Positions 1-12,135 of a stretch of 64,000 nt of DNA are shown here, in pieces (the first letter of the stretch is position 1; each line of letters opens with the position of its first letter). Source of the DNA: Trichoplusia ni. Lineage: Eukaryota > Arthropoda > Insecta > Lepidoptera > Noctuidae. The stretch is from positions 124,001 through 188,000 of the forward strand of contig NC_039501.1 of the NCBI RefSeq assembly GCF_003590095.1, written 5' to 3'. Both the position numbers and the translations under genes were made by a program. Under the pieces are notes generated by a model, which was not told the origin of the DNA, ran no database searches, and saw nothing but the letters and a program-made list of their open reading frames with translations.

Positions 1-146
1 TTCGTTGTAATATTCGTTAAAGACATCAAAAGAGCTCTCTCACCTTACATAAAACGTCTAACATTCCCTCACCCAGTTATCGTCTAAAACCTAGTACTAA
101 CGAGCATACCGAATAAAGAAAACTCCAGTACTTGTAGCTAGTGGGA

Positions 147-271
147 GCCTGTACCATGATACCTAAGACTAGGGCTGATGTCGTAATAAAAACGAGACAG
201 CGCTCTACATTAAATAGCGCGGTCTCGCTCCCACAACAGTTATAGTGGTCGTTTAACGTCGTGGTACAGGC
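147..271. repeat. Foldback (inverted-repeat) element
   Basis: Outer arms at 147-160 (GCCTGTACCATGAT) and 258-271 (GTCGTGGTACAGGC) are complementary at 12 of 14 positions. A second hairpin is nested inside: 193-204 pairs with 216-227, with one A/G mismatch in a GC-rich stem. Two nested stems suggest a short non-autonomous element or a structured repeat. I think similar sequence is common in moth genomes but cannot name the family, and no clear target duplication was seen. Confidence 0.5.
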
Positions 272-485
272 CCAGGTCTATAAAGTCGGTATTTGGGTCA
301 AGCGAGGCTAAATGTGATGGTTCACGCTGCGGCTGAAGATGTAAATGTGGGGGAAATTATGCATCTCAAGTGAGGAAACGGAGTTACTAGTGGAGGGTGA
401 TTATGTTACGATAGACATGATTTATTTTAGATCGAGAGTGGGTTGTGCTCATAGCGAGGTGTAAGACTTACAGTTTAAGCGATAA

Positions 486-540
486 TTGAGGTTAAGCTGT
501 GCTCACTGCGGTCGGTTGTTGGATGGGTGACCATTTGGCA
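486..540 (+). repeat. 5S-rRNA-like SINE fragment
   Basis: 'gaggttaagc' followed by 'ggatgggtgacca' at about 521-533 matches the internal promoter part of insect 5S rRNA. The full 5S gene is absent, so this is a truncated head of a 5S-derived (SINE3-type) element. A longer member is at 9995-10299. Confidence 0.55.
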
Positions 541-579
541 AAACAGTGTTATCTATCTCATTAAGTCGTATTTAACCGG

Positions 580-716
580 TGATAAAATCAAAAATCAAAA
601 TCAAAAGTTTTTATTTCAAGTCGGCCAGGCTCTTTCAAAACATTACAGCGATAGCTCTAGTTGCGCGGTGCAAAGGGTCATTCTTATGGAGAAGAACCGG
701 CAAGAAACTCCATAGA
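580..716 (+). repeat. Interspersed repeat tail fragment
   Basis: An A-rich 'aaatcaaaatcaaaag' stretch is followed at about 690-713 by 'gagaagaaccggcaagaaac', which I recall as a recurrent 3' portion of lepidopteran retroelements. The family was not identified. Overlapping short ORFs here look fortuitous. Confidence 0.35.
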
Positions 717-2238
717 AATATGCCCATAAAAGATATGAAACACGAATATTGGACTCTTATGATTTAAAAAGCACGTACAAAACTAGGTTGATCATTCGAA
801 ACCCGTATTCTAATACAATGACGGTATTTTGAGTCTACTTAAACAAATAAAGACCTTTACAGAATCTGAATAGACTTTCTCAGAAATTAATCCTTTGACG
901 CTGTACCAGTATCAGATAAAAAGGTCAACACCCTTACAATACAGATTCAGCCTTTTCCATTTTCAGTATGATTAAGTTATTTCCATTCGATTCTGCGAAT
1001 GAAACAATAAGTGACCTTGCGAGCGACCTTACAATGTGTCCTTGTAACATTTTATCCCAAGGTCGAAGGTCAAGGTCAAAGCTTATCTATAATTGAGTTT
1101 GGTTTGTTGACCTTCGATTGGTTTCAGTTCAATCATCCGAAATGTTTATTTTCTCAAACTATTGACAATAAGAGAACTATTGTTTTAGTTTTGTCCATAA
1201 ATATTTATTTTCCAAGTGTTTGGTGTTAAGTAAATAAAACTGTTGTTTTGGTACGATTTATTTTTTTTAGTTGGTACAAGAAACAAAGTTCTACTGAACT
1301 GTGAAAGTTTGTCACTGATGTAGGAAAGAGATAACGGATATATTTTGTCACCAGCAAAACAAAAGCAATGTCACCTCTTCTTTTTTTAACACAATTTTGA
1401 ACGGCCCTGTATTGATTGATATAGTTGTGTATCTGGTTTAAAATCTTCCTCAAAAATTGTTGGTTTGCATGAGGTACCCTTATATATATATTATATTATA
1501 GCCTTATACTCAGATTGATCTGGTTCATATTGTTTGATAAAAAGAGGTTTTGTCCCCTTACTTTGATTCAACTTTTCTTCTTGGGGTAGCCAGTAAGGAC
1601 ATATCGATTTAGCTACCTAAAAAATATTAAACTAACAATGAAACTATTTGCAGGATAATCCATTCAATTTATTTTCCACACTGTTATTAACAAAAGCTTA
1701 TATTAAGACAACAACAGTACCAATTCTTAATCACCTCTTCAAAAGACCAAAGCTTATTATATCAGCTATAAATATGCTTGACAATGACTACAAAGCAATT
1801 AGCTATTCGGTAACGATCCATAGCGATCCTATAGCTTATCAAATCGCTAAGTCTTGGCAGACAACCGCCATACATCAGCGATCTTAGACACCGCTGGCAT
1901 TCCTACAAGTAAACATTATTCATTCGGTACGGTAGTTCAAAAAGTTGGGTTAAACTTGTGTTGGAAAATGAACTTTATTGCTTTGGATATACAGGCGTTG
2001 GTTTTATGGAGCGGTTGGTACTATTGTGTGGTCTATTGTACAATGATTTTATAGGTGTAAGGATAAGTAGAGTAAGTACATGTCCAGTGCAATATTTGTT
2101 GTTTGAAAAAAAAACACTTTTGCTTATCCAGCCGAGCGGTATAAGTCGGTATAAGTTCGATTCTCGTGTAGAACATACCTAAATGACTCCGAAAAAAAGA
2201 ATATTTAATATTTTGAATGTATAGATAAGATTTTTTAT
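717..2238. other. Non-coding stretch, nothing recognised
   Basis: AT-rich DNA. Only short ORFs of low complexity occur. A small TA-rich tract lies near 1481-1500. No repeat family or exon was identified. Confidence 0.5.
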
Positions 2239-2240
2239 TA

Positions 2241-2464
2241 CGGTAAAACGGGGTGAATAGAGTTTCAAGGGGTGAATAGAGAATAGTGTTTTTTAGGGGG
2301 TTACATGAATATTTTCTTACATTAAAATGCTTAGACACAGTTACTTTATGAAATACTTGTGAGTTTGCGTATAATCTTTATGTTTTGTCTAGTTAAACGT
2401 CAAATTTTAATAAAACTCTGTTTCTATCCACCCCAAAAAACCCTCTATTCACCCCGTTTTACGG
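2241..2464. mobile_element. MITE with about 22-bp terminal inverted repeats, TA target site
   Basis: The left end starts CGGTAAAACGGGGTGAATAG at 2241. The right end, read on the opposite strand from 2464, starts CCGTAAAACGGGGTGAATAG: one mismatch in about 22 bp. TA dinucleotides flank both sides (2239-2240 and 2465-2466), which fits a Tc1/mariner-type target duplication. A second copy of 'aggggtgaatagag' lies just inside the left arm. The 224-bp interior has no coding capacity, so this is a non-autonomous element. Confidence 0.8.
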
Positions 2465-2466
2465 TA

Positions 2467-3741
2467 ACTATATTTTGACATTGTTATCTGACAAAACTTG
2501 TCTAACATTTGTATGGTCATGTAGTAAGATATAGCATTACCCTGATTTTAATTATAAGACCTATAATAGCTACGTTTAACAAATTAAAAAAAAAGCATAC
2601 CTAAGTTGTGATTAGATTTGATTTGATGAATGTCTGTGAAATTAAAGGATTAAAATCTTTATTGCCACTTCCAGAAAATCTCTAATGGTTTGTATAAAAA
2701 ATTGATTGAAAGCATGTCGTTGCTACAGTATTTCGTCACGAAAGACATTTAGATCTCGTCCAACATATCTTATATAAATACATAGATATTTATATAGATG
2801 ATGTCTGTAACTGTGTACATCCGATCGCTGCATAAATATCATGTAGTCGGTGTGCTAATAGTTATTTGAGATCGTGACGCGGTCTGACGTGGTGTCCACA
2901 AGCGAACGTGTTTTTAATTAAATAAAGATGGTCTATACTAATGATGTTCAGTACCGGAAACCTTGTGAGACAAGGAGACAACATTTGAATTCGAAAATGA
3001 GTGTAGTATTTAATCACGTTTTAACATTTTAAATTTTAAAACATTATCCGTCATGCTTGGCAGCTGGGTCTGCTGTTTTCTTTTCTCACCTATACGGAAT
3101 TCTTCTTATTGTCTCCCACTTGCTGAATATAAGTAGAAATATTTGTCTTAATTCTCCTATTTACTCTGTCTTACTTCTGATTATTTTCGATGCGGTTTTC
3201 AAGACAGTGAATCATTTCTCTGGGTCCCAATTCTTTGGGTTAATTCTGTTTATTTCTCAGATTTTCAAATTTCTCATGGACCAAGTTTTGCATTCAAATC
3301 AACTATTGCTCTACTTACGACCACGCCCTTCGCAGGAATATTGAAAATGTTTCCTTCTAATTTAAGTAAACGGCGTAAATCTGTGGGTAATGGGACTGAA
3401 AAACCATCGGGCATAGATTCAAATATTGTTAAGCACCAACCTTGCCAAAGTCCTAGCACCAGGTTGTAGAACAACCATACAAAAAGAAAAAAGACAGAAC
3501 TCAATATTTCAGTCATGTAATATCTAAAACACACAATTAATAAAAGCATTCCATTGTTTTTATTTCGTGAAACATCACAAACAAAGCCCAATAGCCGAAG
3601 GCGGATATCAACGAAATTAATTATGAAAATATATTCAACCTTCTTTTAAAAAAACGTTTCAAGGGCAACGTTTTATGTTTCATTATTTTTACAACAAAAC
3701 TAAGAATAATGAGGTATTTAGAAATCTGTTGATTTGAGAAT
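2467..3741. other. Non-coding stretch with two overlapping ORFs
   Basis: The minus-strand ORF at 3274-3591 (105 codons, TTG-initiated) contains one hydrophobic segment. A plus-strand ORF at 3057-3344 overlaps it. Neither has splice signals or recognisable domains that I could defend. The rest is featureless AT-rich DNA. Confidence 0.4.
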
Positions 3742-3942
3742 TTCATCATTACATATAAGTCGAAATTTAAAAATTATTTTTGTGTCGAATAGACCATTCA
3801 TCGTGGAAGGTTTTAGGCTATATACCATCACGCTGCAACTAATAGGAGCGAACATACAATGGAAAATGTGGAAAAAGCAGGGCAGGTCTAAATCATAACT
3901 TATATCTTCTACCCACGCGGACGAAATCGCGGGCAACAGCTA
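3742..3942 (+). mobile_element. Non-autonomous Helitron, 5'-truncated and diverged
   Basis: Aligns by eye to the copies at 30775, 46277 and 63556, sharing 'ttgtgtcgaatagacc', 'accatcacgctgcaact', 'aataggagcgaacatac' and the 3' end 'cgcgggcaacagcta'. The 5' part with the TC terminus is unrecognisable, and the terminal CTAG is mutated to CTAC. Confidence 0.7.
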
Positions 3943-6304
3943 CAAAATATATTGAAAATATTATTTTAATATAGTCATGGTAACGGCTCTACGCATGGAT
4001 TTGTGTATGAAAGGTGCAATTTCGATACCAACACCGGCACAGTTTCTGATTATATAACACCATTTAACTTTCACAACTGTCAATGAACACAATCCAAAAT
4101 ACTTTCCCTCCAATCACATCCTATTGCTGTAATAAAACACCGAATAATGTCATGCCTTTAAAAACGTACTTATTTTCCCACGACACTTTCAAAGTGACCG
4201 CTACACTGAATACGCAACACCAGGGGTGGTCAACTCAATAAGGATTTACTTACCGAAAAATTTAGCAATTGTTTTGAAGACACAACTATTACGTATTTGT
4301 TGAAGTATTACCGAATATAATTCTGAACTCTATCTTTTTAGTATTTTAAACAGCACAGTGCACAGGCATTATGACTTAAGCTGTTCATGGATTAATACAA
4401 AGCAATTAATTTAATAGTATGAGTCAATTAAGACACGTAACTTTGCATAATTTAAATATATCACCGCGATTTCTTTGTACCATAAATGCGAACGGTTTGA
4501 CCACCTCTGTACATACGTTAGCGCCACAAAAATGGCCGACCTCGATAGCCCACACCGTGATATCACTAGAACACAAATATATTTAGCGGTATGAATGAAG
4601 CGACATCTATTCCTAGCCCTGATTGTGTCATCGGTGAAAATGTTCGACATTCTTCTGATCAATACAATTTGGAATTATTCTTGTATTTAGTTTAGTTTAG
4701 TAATATTTTTTTTCAATTGCAGAAACAAATAGGAATCTTACATATAGTGCTCGTAAAATATTTGCTATTGTATGTGATATCAATGATGATAATTGATCGA
4801 TGATTAAATCGATCGAGGGGCTCATGTGTAAGTAGGACAGAGCAATACAAGTTGTAGAGCGGTGTCTCTTTTTCGCAACTGATGCAGTTTTATTGTAGAC
4901 ATTGAACCCTAATAAAGCTAAAGCGGTATTAACATAGTGACGTCATAAATAGTACGGTTTTTAAGTGTTTAATGGAAGAAATGCCAAAAAAAGTTAGGCA
5001 CAAATCAGTGAAAAAATAGCTTAAAACTTCAACTTTTAGAAACACCTACTCAAAGTCGTGGGCGTTATAAAAACACACGATTTTCTACTAAACACGGATT
5101 ACAGACTATTAAAAATCCATTACCATTTTTATATCAAATAAAAACTAAAGTATTTATATTATTTTCAGCTGCGTCATCATCTAATAATCTTTGGTATATA
5201 ATGTATTTTTACCCTGTTAATGCCCGCTAGGTTTTATATTAATTTGTTTAGACAAGGTCGGTCCGGTGAACCGTTAAATACCAAGAGAAACGCGCAAGTC
5301 TATGCGATGTATCAAAAGATGATTATATATACTGACGAATATTTATTTTGTTATTATTTTCTATTTTGTTAGGAATTGAATATGTCCCATACATAAATAT
5401 AAAATGTTAAACGAAATTAAAGAAATCGTTCCTCAGAAAAATAATAAAACAAACTTGCATTTATTTGAATGTTTCGTAATTTGTATTGTAGTACATTTCA
5501 TTATAACACGATTGAGCAACATTTTAAGCTAATTTAGGTACAGGTTTCACGAAAACATTTTCATTCATCTATCTTTTTACACAGCCATCATACCGATTTT
5601 CAGGAAACCGAAACTGACCAAATCGTATAGAAATAGCTGTTACTGTAACCTAATTACTTCATAGCTCATTCTCATCTACAGTGTTTGGAACACGGAACTG
5701 TGAACTAGAATAGCCTAAAACTAAAAAGGACAAAATGATACATTCTTGCATTTGTAACTTTCATACCAACAATAGTTTTATAAGTTTTTCTTGTATCTTA
5801 CCCGTGGATCCAGTTATCCCAGAATAAACATGAACTTTAACTCTCTTCGTTTTTCTTAGTTTATTTGACAATTTTTAAACAAACTAATAATCTGCATTGA
5901 TTTTTAATATTCAATTCCAACATTCATATTGCCATGCCCAAAACCTTTGCATAATTGCCATTAGTCCTTACTACGCTCTTTACACATTCATTAGTCTCTT
6001 CTAGTGCCACGTAACAAGAGCTAGGTTATTGTCGATTTCTCTTTGTATCGCTAGTTTTTACGTATTTTGTTTGAGCCAGTAAATCAGTCGGAACACCTAA
6101 TAAACCAGACTAGATGTCTACTAAACTTGTTGTCGCTAACTTGAACATTCACTTTTTATTAATGATGTCTATTTTGGCAAATCTAAGTACATCGTTTGCT
6201 GATGTCTTAATGGCATTTATTTTTTCACGTTTCGGTTCTATTAAAAGTGTCATGAAGTTTATTATATTGATGTGAATGTCACTCTAAACTCTGTCACTCT
6301 GTCT
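3943..6304. other. Non-coding stretch
   Basis: AT-rich with no supported gene. A palindromic CRE-type octamer TGACGTCA is at 4938-4945. The longest ORF (4411-4662, minus) is 83 codons and has no recognisable features. Confidence 0.5.
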
Positions 6305-6440
6305 CTAAACTGTGTGCGACATGTCGCGGGTTTGATCCCCCCCAAAGACAGGCGTTTGTGTGATCCATGAAGTCTGGGTGTTTTTGTCCGTGTGACTTGA
6401 ATGTTTGTGACAGCAAAATATATTTCAATTCACATTTGAC
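6305..6440 (+). mobile_element. tRNA-derived SINE fragment
   Basis: A B-box-like 'gcgggtttgatcccc' near 6328-6343 is followed by 'gcgtttgtgtgatcca' and 'gtctgggtgttttt'. This is the same order of motifs as the fuller SINE at 7396. The A-box half is degraded. Confidence 0.55.
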
Positions 6441-7224
6441 ATAAAAAAAACATTCGATATAAATTACAAAATCCATACGTCTATCACAACACTGGTAGTA
6501 TTTTTAAGTACTTTTAACTTCGGAACAAACACCAAAACTGAGTCAACAAAGTATCCAATCAACTAATGAGTGTAAAAGAAAACAAACGCCGAGCGATCTA
6601 TTTGCGGTGTCGGTATCAAAAGTATTCGACTTCGTGAAACGTCAATCATATGAATTTATAAAGGGCTCGCTATTGGTCAGTTGTAGTGTTAGCGCGGTAC
6701 CTCCGCTACAACCGTGTCATATTTTTTTTGTATAGCTCAATCTTATGATTTGAGTTAATATGTCTTCTGTTTTCAATTATGACATTGAATTATGGTGTTT
6801 ATGATTTAATGAGTTTGTAAGTAATTAATTCAAGATAGAGAATAAAAATAAGGATTACTGCATAGACCTGTTTAGAAACTTTGTTAAATGAAAAAAATAT
6901 CACAACAGTTCTTGCATTTGAGAACTGCGACTTCTACCCAATTATTAATTTCTTTAAATAGTTTTCCTCTTGATTTCAACCCTATGCATAATCAAACTGC
7001 TACTAGATACCAACGCTACTACTTGACTACCTCTGTGAAGGAACGTCAAAACAAACCCAAACTGTTTGAAACGCCAAAAGGTATTTGTTTAGAGTTCTCT
7101 TCGAATTTAGATATGAATTCCAAGGTGTACTCCCATTAAGAGATGAGATAATTTAGGATAGTTATTATTTGTTTCAACTGAAACAGGTATAACTTGATAG
7201 TATACGGCGACTATCAAATATTAA
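6441..7224. other. Non-coding stretch
   Basis: No recognised repeat. A plus-strand ORF at 6888-7139 (83 codons, ATG) has no features to support it as a gene. Confidence 0.45.
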
Positions 7225-7325
7225 GTGAGTCTTTGACGCTCCTTGTAATACACTGGTGGTTAACTGCATCCAGTAAGACTGGAAGCCGACCCCAACATAG
7301 TTGGGAAAAGGCTAAGATAATGGCA
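7225..7325 (+). repeat. 3' part of 5S-type SINE family
   Basis: Contains 'gctccttgta', 'actgcatcca', 'actggaagccgacccca' and 'tagttgggaaaaggct'. These are the 3'-half motifs of the family represented more fully at 9995-10299. The copy is 5'-truncated. Confidence 0.65.
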
Positions 7326-7395
7326 GTAAGGATTCTGATACTAATCATTAGACTAATGAAATACTCATTTAGATAGATGAATACTTGTAGTATAC

Positions 7396-7610
7396 TGGCC
7401 TGTTGGTGTAGTGGTAAGTGACTGTGACTGCTATACAGGAGGTCGTGGGTTCGATTCTCACCCGGAATAAATATTTGTGTGATGAGCGCGATCGTTTGTT
7501 CTGTATTTGGGTGTAATTTATCTTTATTTTATATGTATTTAAACACATAAAAGGACGTTTATCAGTTGTCAAGTACTTACTTTGAGACTAGATCGGGTTG
7601 CGCGAAAGCT
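7396..7610 (+). mobile_element. tRNA-derived SINE, near full length
   Basis: The head has an A-box-like 'tggtgtagtggtaagt' (about 7404) and a B-box 'gggttcgattctc' (about 7448). The body has 'atttgtgtgatgagcg' and 'tgtatttgggtgta', and the tail 'ctttgagactagat'. The order is that of a widespread lepidopteran tRNA SINE as I remember it. It is not a functional tRNA because no acceptor stem forms. Confidence 0.75.
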
Positions 7611-8159
7611 GTGAAATCAGAAATATAGATATATATTCCTTCACCATAATCCTATAATATATTTTCATAACTAGTATAAAAATGAAAAAGATTTTCTTTC
7701 ACAGATATTTTTCCACCTATTACTGGCTAGCAACGGAACTAGGTAATTTGTCACCAGAGGTCGCGACCTACCATCAATATGAACGTAAATACCTGTCTAC
7801 ACGTTTAATGAGTGATAATGAGTCACCGACGAGAACCAGTTAGTTTGACCTCAAAGATAATGGACTGCCTTTCATAATTATTTGTACTTTCAGTTGTATT
7901 TAACTACCATTAAACATCAAAGAGACTTTGTGATAGTTGTCGTCGACTAAAGTATTGAATGAAACGGTGATATTACTCCTAGATCGATACTTCGCAATTA
8001 CGAAATTAATAGGCTGTAGACAAATGAGATTTTTTTATTACGCATTATTTTTACACAACGCCATCTACTTTAAAATTAAACAGCGTGGATTATGAGTACA
8101 AGACAACTGATCAACATACTTACATTTTTTTAATAAGCATTTAATATTAATATAATTTA
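7611..8159. other. Non-coding stretch
   Basis: AT-rich sequence between two SINEs. No exon, repeat or hairpin was recognised. Confidence 0.45.
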
Positions 8160-8238
8160 GCCCATCACACAAACATTTGTCCTGATTGAGTTTCAAACCC
8201 ACTTCTTCCAGTATAGCACCTAGTCTAGGCTACCAGCA
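8160..8238 (-). mobile_element. tRNA-derived SINE fragment, minus strand
   Basis: On the minus strand the order is A-box-like 'gtagcctagactaggtgc', B-box-like 'gtgggtttgaaactc', then 'caaatgtttgtgtgatg'. This parallels the plus-strand SINE at 7396. Only the head and the start of the body remain. Confidence 0.6.
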
Positions 8239-9994
8239 GAACCAGTCAAATGAAGTCACAGTTTTGGGTTTGACTATAATATTTATTCGAGTTGACACAA
8301 AAATATGTTTTAGTATCATTAACATATTTCCTATAGGTAAAGACATAATTGATGTATTTAATACCTCTTACTAAATTATTGCAGGACAAAGATTTACATA
8401 TTTATCTATAAAGCTATATCGAAATACATAATTGATTCAAAATCATGTTTTAGTTATCTGTCTCCTGCCTGATACGGTCCACAATTATACTTTTAAAAGT
8501 TTTCTACTAAGATTCTAAAATTAATTTTACATAAATAGCATTGAATTCTACATATTCGCATCTCGATTCCTTCGCAAATATTCCACACATCGCCGCTTTA
8601 TTTATATTATCTAATTTTGTAATTAGTTCATGAACTGAACGCAAACAAACGCGTCGTGTTGGTCTGCGAATACTGATTTATTAATTTTCTCTAAATCAAA
8701 TCCAAGTTGCTATGAACTCCTGACGAAATTTCGCCTATTTCAATTTCAGTTTATTCTGTTTGATCTAGTGACTTCGGAATTGGCCTTTAAAGTCTGGCCT
8801 ATGCCGTGAATTCGAGTTTTAGGATACGAAATGGGATGTTACCAGATGTGGAAACAGCATTTTTAAGAAATCTATTTGTGGTTTGTAAATACAGATAGAT
8901 TTGCTGATGTCAAACTCATTTTTTATTTGTTTATGAATCATTTCTATTTGCTAGCGTCGTTTTGGAAAACTTTTTCATGAAACTATTTTTTATTCTTTAC
9001 AGAAAATGTATACCAAAAATGTTGTGATATTTTAAGTTTTAATAGCAACCAGTAACGAACCCGTTAGTGGAAAGTTCACATCTGATACAAACAGGAAACA
9101 TTGATTAGCCCACATCTCCGTGCACCGAGTATTTCAGCCTATATTTTCATACTCCAACATTTTGCACTCAAAAATCCTCCATTTTGAATTATAAATATGA
9201 AATCTATGGCGCTGTGGGTCGCTCACTAATTAGGCCCAAACAGTCGCCAATACAGTAATTATAATGATGTAGGTCAAATGGTAACACTACTCAATTTATG
9301 CTAAACTGGTTTCAAGTAGTGCTTTGATACTAATTGCAGCTAATTAACACATCGGTTACTATAATTGTAACATTGCATTAATATTATGTAGGGCTGTTTC
9401 TGAGATTAATGATGGTACCCGTATATCACGACACTGAAGAAATTCCAGTGACGTCACATTTTCTCTCGACTGGAATTCGGTCGGATGAACAAACGAATTT
9501 TTGGAAAAGTGAAAACGTCGAGGCTCGTAAAGTTTTGAGTAAAGCTGCTGAAGAAAATAATTACGGAGATGAAATAACGCCTGGCAAAGAGGACGGGGAA
9601 CGTGTTTATTTAAAGTTTAATGTTTTCAGAGATAGTGGTTGAGTTCAGTGACATTTAAGGAACACAAATAAACTATCTGATCTAGTTGACATTTTAAGAC
9701 AGACAAATACTCCTTTACTCGTGATCATGATGGCGGTGGCACTGGAACAATTACTCAAATATTCCAGCTATTCGTAGACGCTAATAAATAGAACATTTTT
9801 TTATGAAAAAATGGGTTACACAGTTCGTCGGCAGCGAGCCAGCGATCTGTCATAGGTCATGCATAATTGGGATGTTTTATAGCGTGCGTCCAGTTACCCA
9901 CGCACTGATCCCTTGTTATACATTTCCAGTGTATTATCTGTTACATTACTGTGTTGGAGGAGCTACTGGCAAAGCTGGTACTTTTGATGGTAAT
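8239..9994. other. Non-coding stretch containing one orphan ORF
   Basis: No repeat was recognised before 9995 except a CRE octamer at 9449-9456. The orphan ORF 9409-9642 is listed separately. Confidence 0.45.
9409..9642 (+). CDS. Orphan 77-codon ORF, doubtful
   Basis: ATG to TGA, 77 codons. The encoded peptide is rich in Glu, Lys and Asp and poor in Ile, Phe and Leu, which is unusual for a chance ORF in DNA this AT-rich. There is no signal peptide, membrane segment or family motif that I recognise. A TGACGTCA octamer falls inside it. It could be an isolated exon, a decayed fragment of a mobile gene, or chance. I would not treat it as a gene without transcript or conservation evidence. Confidence 0.15.
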   Translation: MMVPVYHDTEEIPVTSHFLSTGIRSDEQTNFWKSENVEARKVLSKAAEENNYGDEITPGKEDGERVYLKFNVFRDSG

Positions 9995-10299
9995 AAGTGT
10001 ATAGATCACAGGTTAAGCTACGCTTGATATGGTGTGGTGACCAAAAATATCATAAAGAGATTTCCCGTTATTGGGAAGGCCCGTTGCAATGCTATTTATA
10101 AATATTTGACACACGTCACGGGTAGTTAGAAGCTACAAAGTCTGATAACCAGTCTTAAAAAGGGGTATCGTGTTGCCCAGGTGACTAGGTTGAGAAGGTC
10201 AGATAGGCACTTGGTACTTGCTTAAAACCAGTACTTAGCTGGATAGCTAAACCCAACACAGTTATTAAAATTTTAGGCTAATGATGATAATGATTATAT
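9995..10299 (+). mobile_element. 5S-rRNA-derived SINE (SINE3-like), diverged
   Basis: The head 'aggttaagctacgcttg' (10011-10027) and 'ggtgtggtgacca' (about 10030-10043) match the 5S rRNA internal promoter. The body has 'gggtagttagaagc', 'tctgataaccagtctt', 'ggggtatcgtgttgccc', 'aggtgactaggttgag' and 'aaggtcagataggca'. The 3' end has 'acccaacacagtt' and an 'aatgatgataatgat' tail. This order matches a lepidopteran family I recall. The 3' block is more mutated than in the copy at 7225. Confidence 0.75.
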
Positions 10300-12097
10300 T
10301 ACACAAATGTACAGTTTAAGATATAAAATCACTATAGAAGTTCCTCGTATTACATGTCTGCAATACCTCCGAGATATCATTAAAAACATTTTCTTCTGAT
10401 TCCTACAAGTCATCTTGATCTAAAATGCTTTCTATTTATAAGGCAAGTGACCTTCAGCCTAAAAGGTTCTTTAGTCTAGAAATTTTGTCTTAAAACCTTT
10501 TCGCAAGCCTTCCCTAACTTAATCAAACAATTAGCATTAAACATGACTTAGGTAAACTGTGTTTCAGATTTAACTAGCAGATGAAGCTTTTATGCTAAGT
10601 CAAGATGATTAATTATTACTTGTTTGATTTGGAAGTTGCGAATTAGAGTGTAAAGATCTTGGATTTGGAATACAAAGAAGATTGTGTAAGTATAGGAAGA
10701 ATTGTGTTTCAATCTATGGTGATTGGATCGTTGTAAGACATTAAGCCTAAAATAACTACCCGAAACGGTACTAATAAGGTCCTATTTTAAGCTCCAGCAA
10801 CGCGGCATTTAATATCCAATCATTATAAAATCGAGCATCTATCTATAACCCAAACAAAACACCATTACAGCATCGCCCTTCCTCAATTTGATCCCGCGTC
10901 AAAGTTACGAGTACATTGCTGGTTAACGACCGCCGCGCGGCCCGTTTATAGAACAAACCGCGCGCTGTGTGCCGAATCGTAAGCCGTGATTTACAAGGTC
11001 GATGTGTAGTTATGAGTTTATGGGTCGTTACAGAACCAGGATTATTGGTGCCGCTTTGCTTGGGTTTCTTATTTGTTTTTTAAAGGACGTTTGCAGTAGA
11101 AACCGTTACGGGTTTTAGGATTTGTTGTTTTGTTTATACTTCAGTATAGTCTCAGGGTTCGGTACATTATTCACCCAAGATTAAGTTTTACGATCAGTTA
11201 CATTTCACACAAAGATTTCTTCTACAACAAATCTTAAATGGTCACAAAAACCCACGAACACTACTCCAATCTGTAATATCCGACATCTTAAGCCCAAAAT
11301 TATTTGAGGTCTCTATTCAGCAACGATAAAAAAGTCATTAGTTTCCTCGCGATCCATTAACTTGATAAAAACTCTAACCTTTATACTACAAATTCCAATT
11401 CAATCACCCTTCAATGTAAAAACCAATTTCCCTTCTCACATTATGGCACAAAAAAGCAACCCTTGTAACGAGTGACCTCAATGCGGGGTGGCCCAAAATA
11501 CTTATGACTAATCAATTGACTAACTAAAGAAACTGACTAAATGGTGGAAATAATACCGAGGCCGGGCTTGGTCAGTCGGTTGGCGACCATCCAAATGTTA
11601 CCAACGGCGATGGGACCCAAACCATAAGCGAAAGAGATTTAAATACACGAAAATGTTCCTGAAATCCGAACGTTGTAAAGTTAATTTTATTGTTAGCTGA
11701 ATAATGGTGATTTTCGTTTGGATGTAAGCTGGCTTATTTGGATTGTTCCTCGTGATTTGTGTAGTGGATGTAAAGTGTTGATAAGCTTAAGTTATTGGAA
11801 GTTGATTCGGATGGGAAGGTGGGATATCTAGCCGCGCGGGACTCTCGTGCTATGCTAATTTGTGGAACTGATTTGTTTAATGCGACTGAATTGGAACTGT
11901 ACCAATGCATTCTAGTTTACTGCCGGCAAGAGTTATGCGCTATCGTTTACAAGCTATGTTTTTACTGGAATGAAACTATGATTATTTATATTGCGTTTTA
12001 CTGTTTCGATTCGGCTATCTACGTTTTCATTCTATTCCTACGACGGTACGAAGTACATTATTTATTATAACATCTTCAACCACATACTCAGCTATCT
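10300..12097. other. Non-coding stretch with one GC-rich islet
   Basis: Mostly AT-rich. A conspicuous CpG-rich islet is at about 10927-10975 ('gaccgccgcgcggcccg', 'aaccgcgcgctgtgtg'). It could be a conserved non-coding element or an old repeat. Short ORFs at 11795-12185 look fortuitous. Confidence 0.45.
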
Positions 12098-12135
12098 CAC
12101 TGCTGGTCATAGACCTCCGTTTTCATATTCCATTT
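12098..12135 (+). repeat. Lepidopteran interspersed repeat fragment
   Basis: 'cactgctggtcatagacct' matches a motif repeated at about 26952 and 30700 in this window and common in moth genomes. Only a short piece is present. Confidence 0.5.

Noticed and set aside
3274..3591. 105-codon minus-strand ORF with a hydrophobic segment
   Set aside because: TTG-initiated, no recognisable domain or splice signals, and overlapped by another ORF. Kept only as a note.
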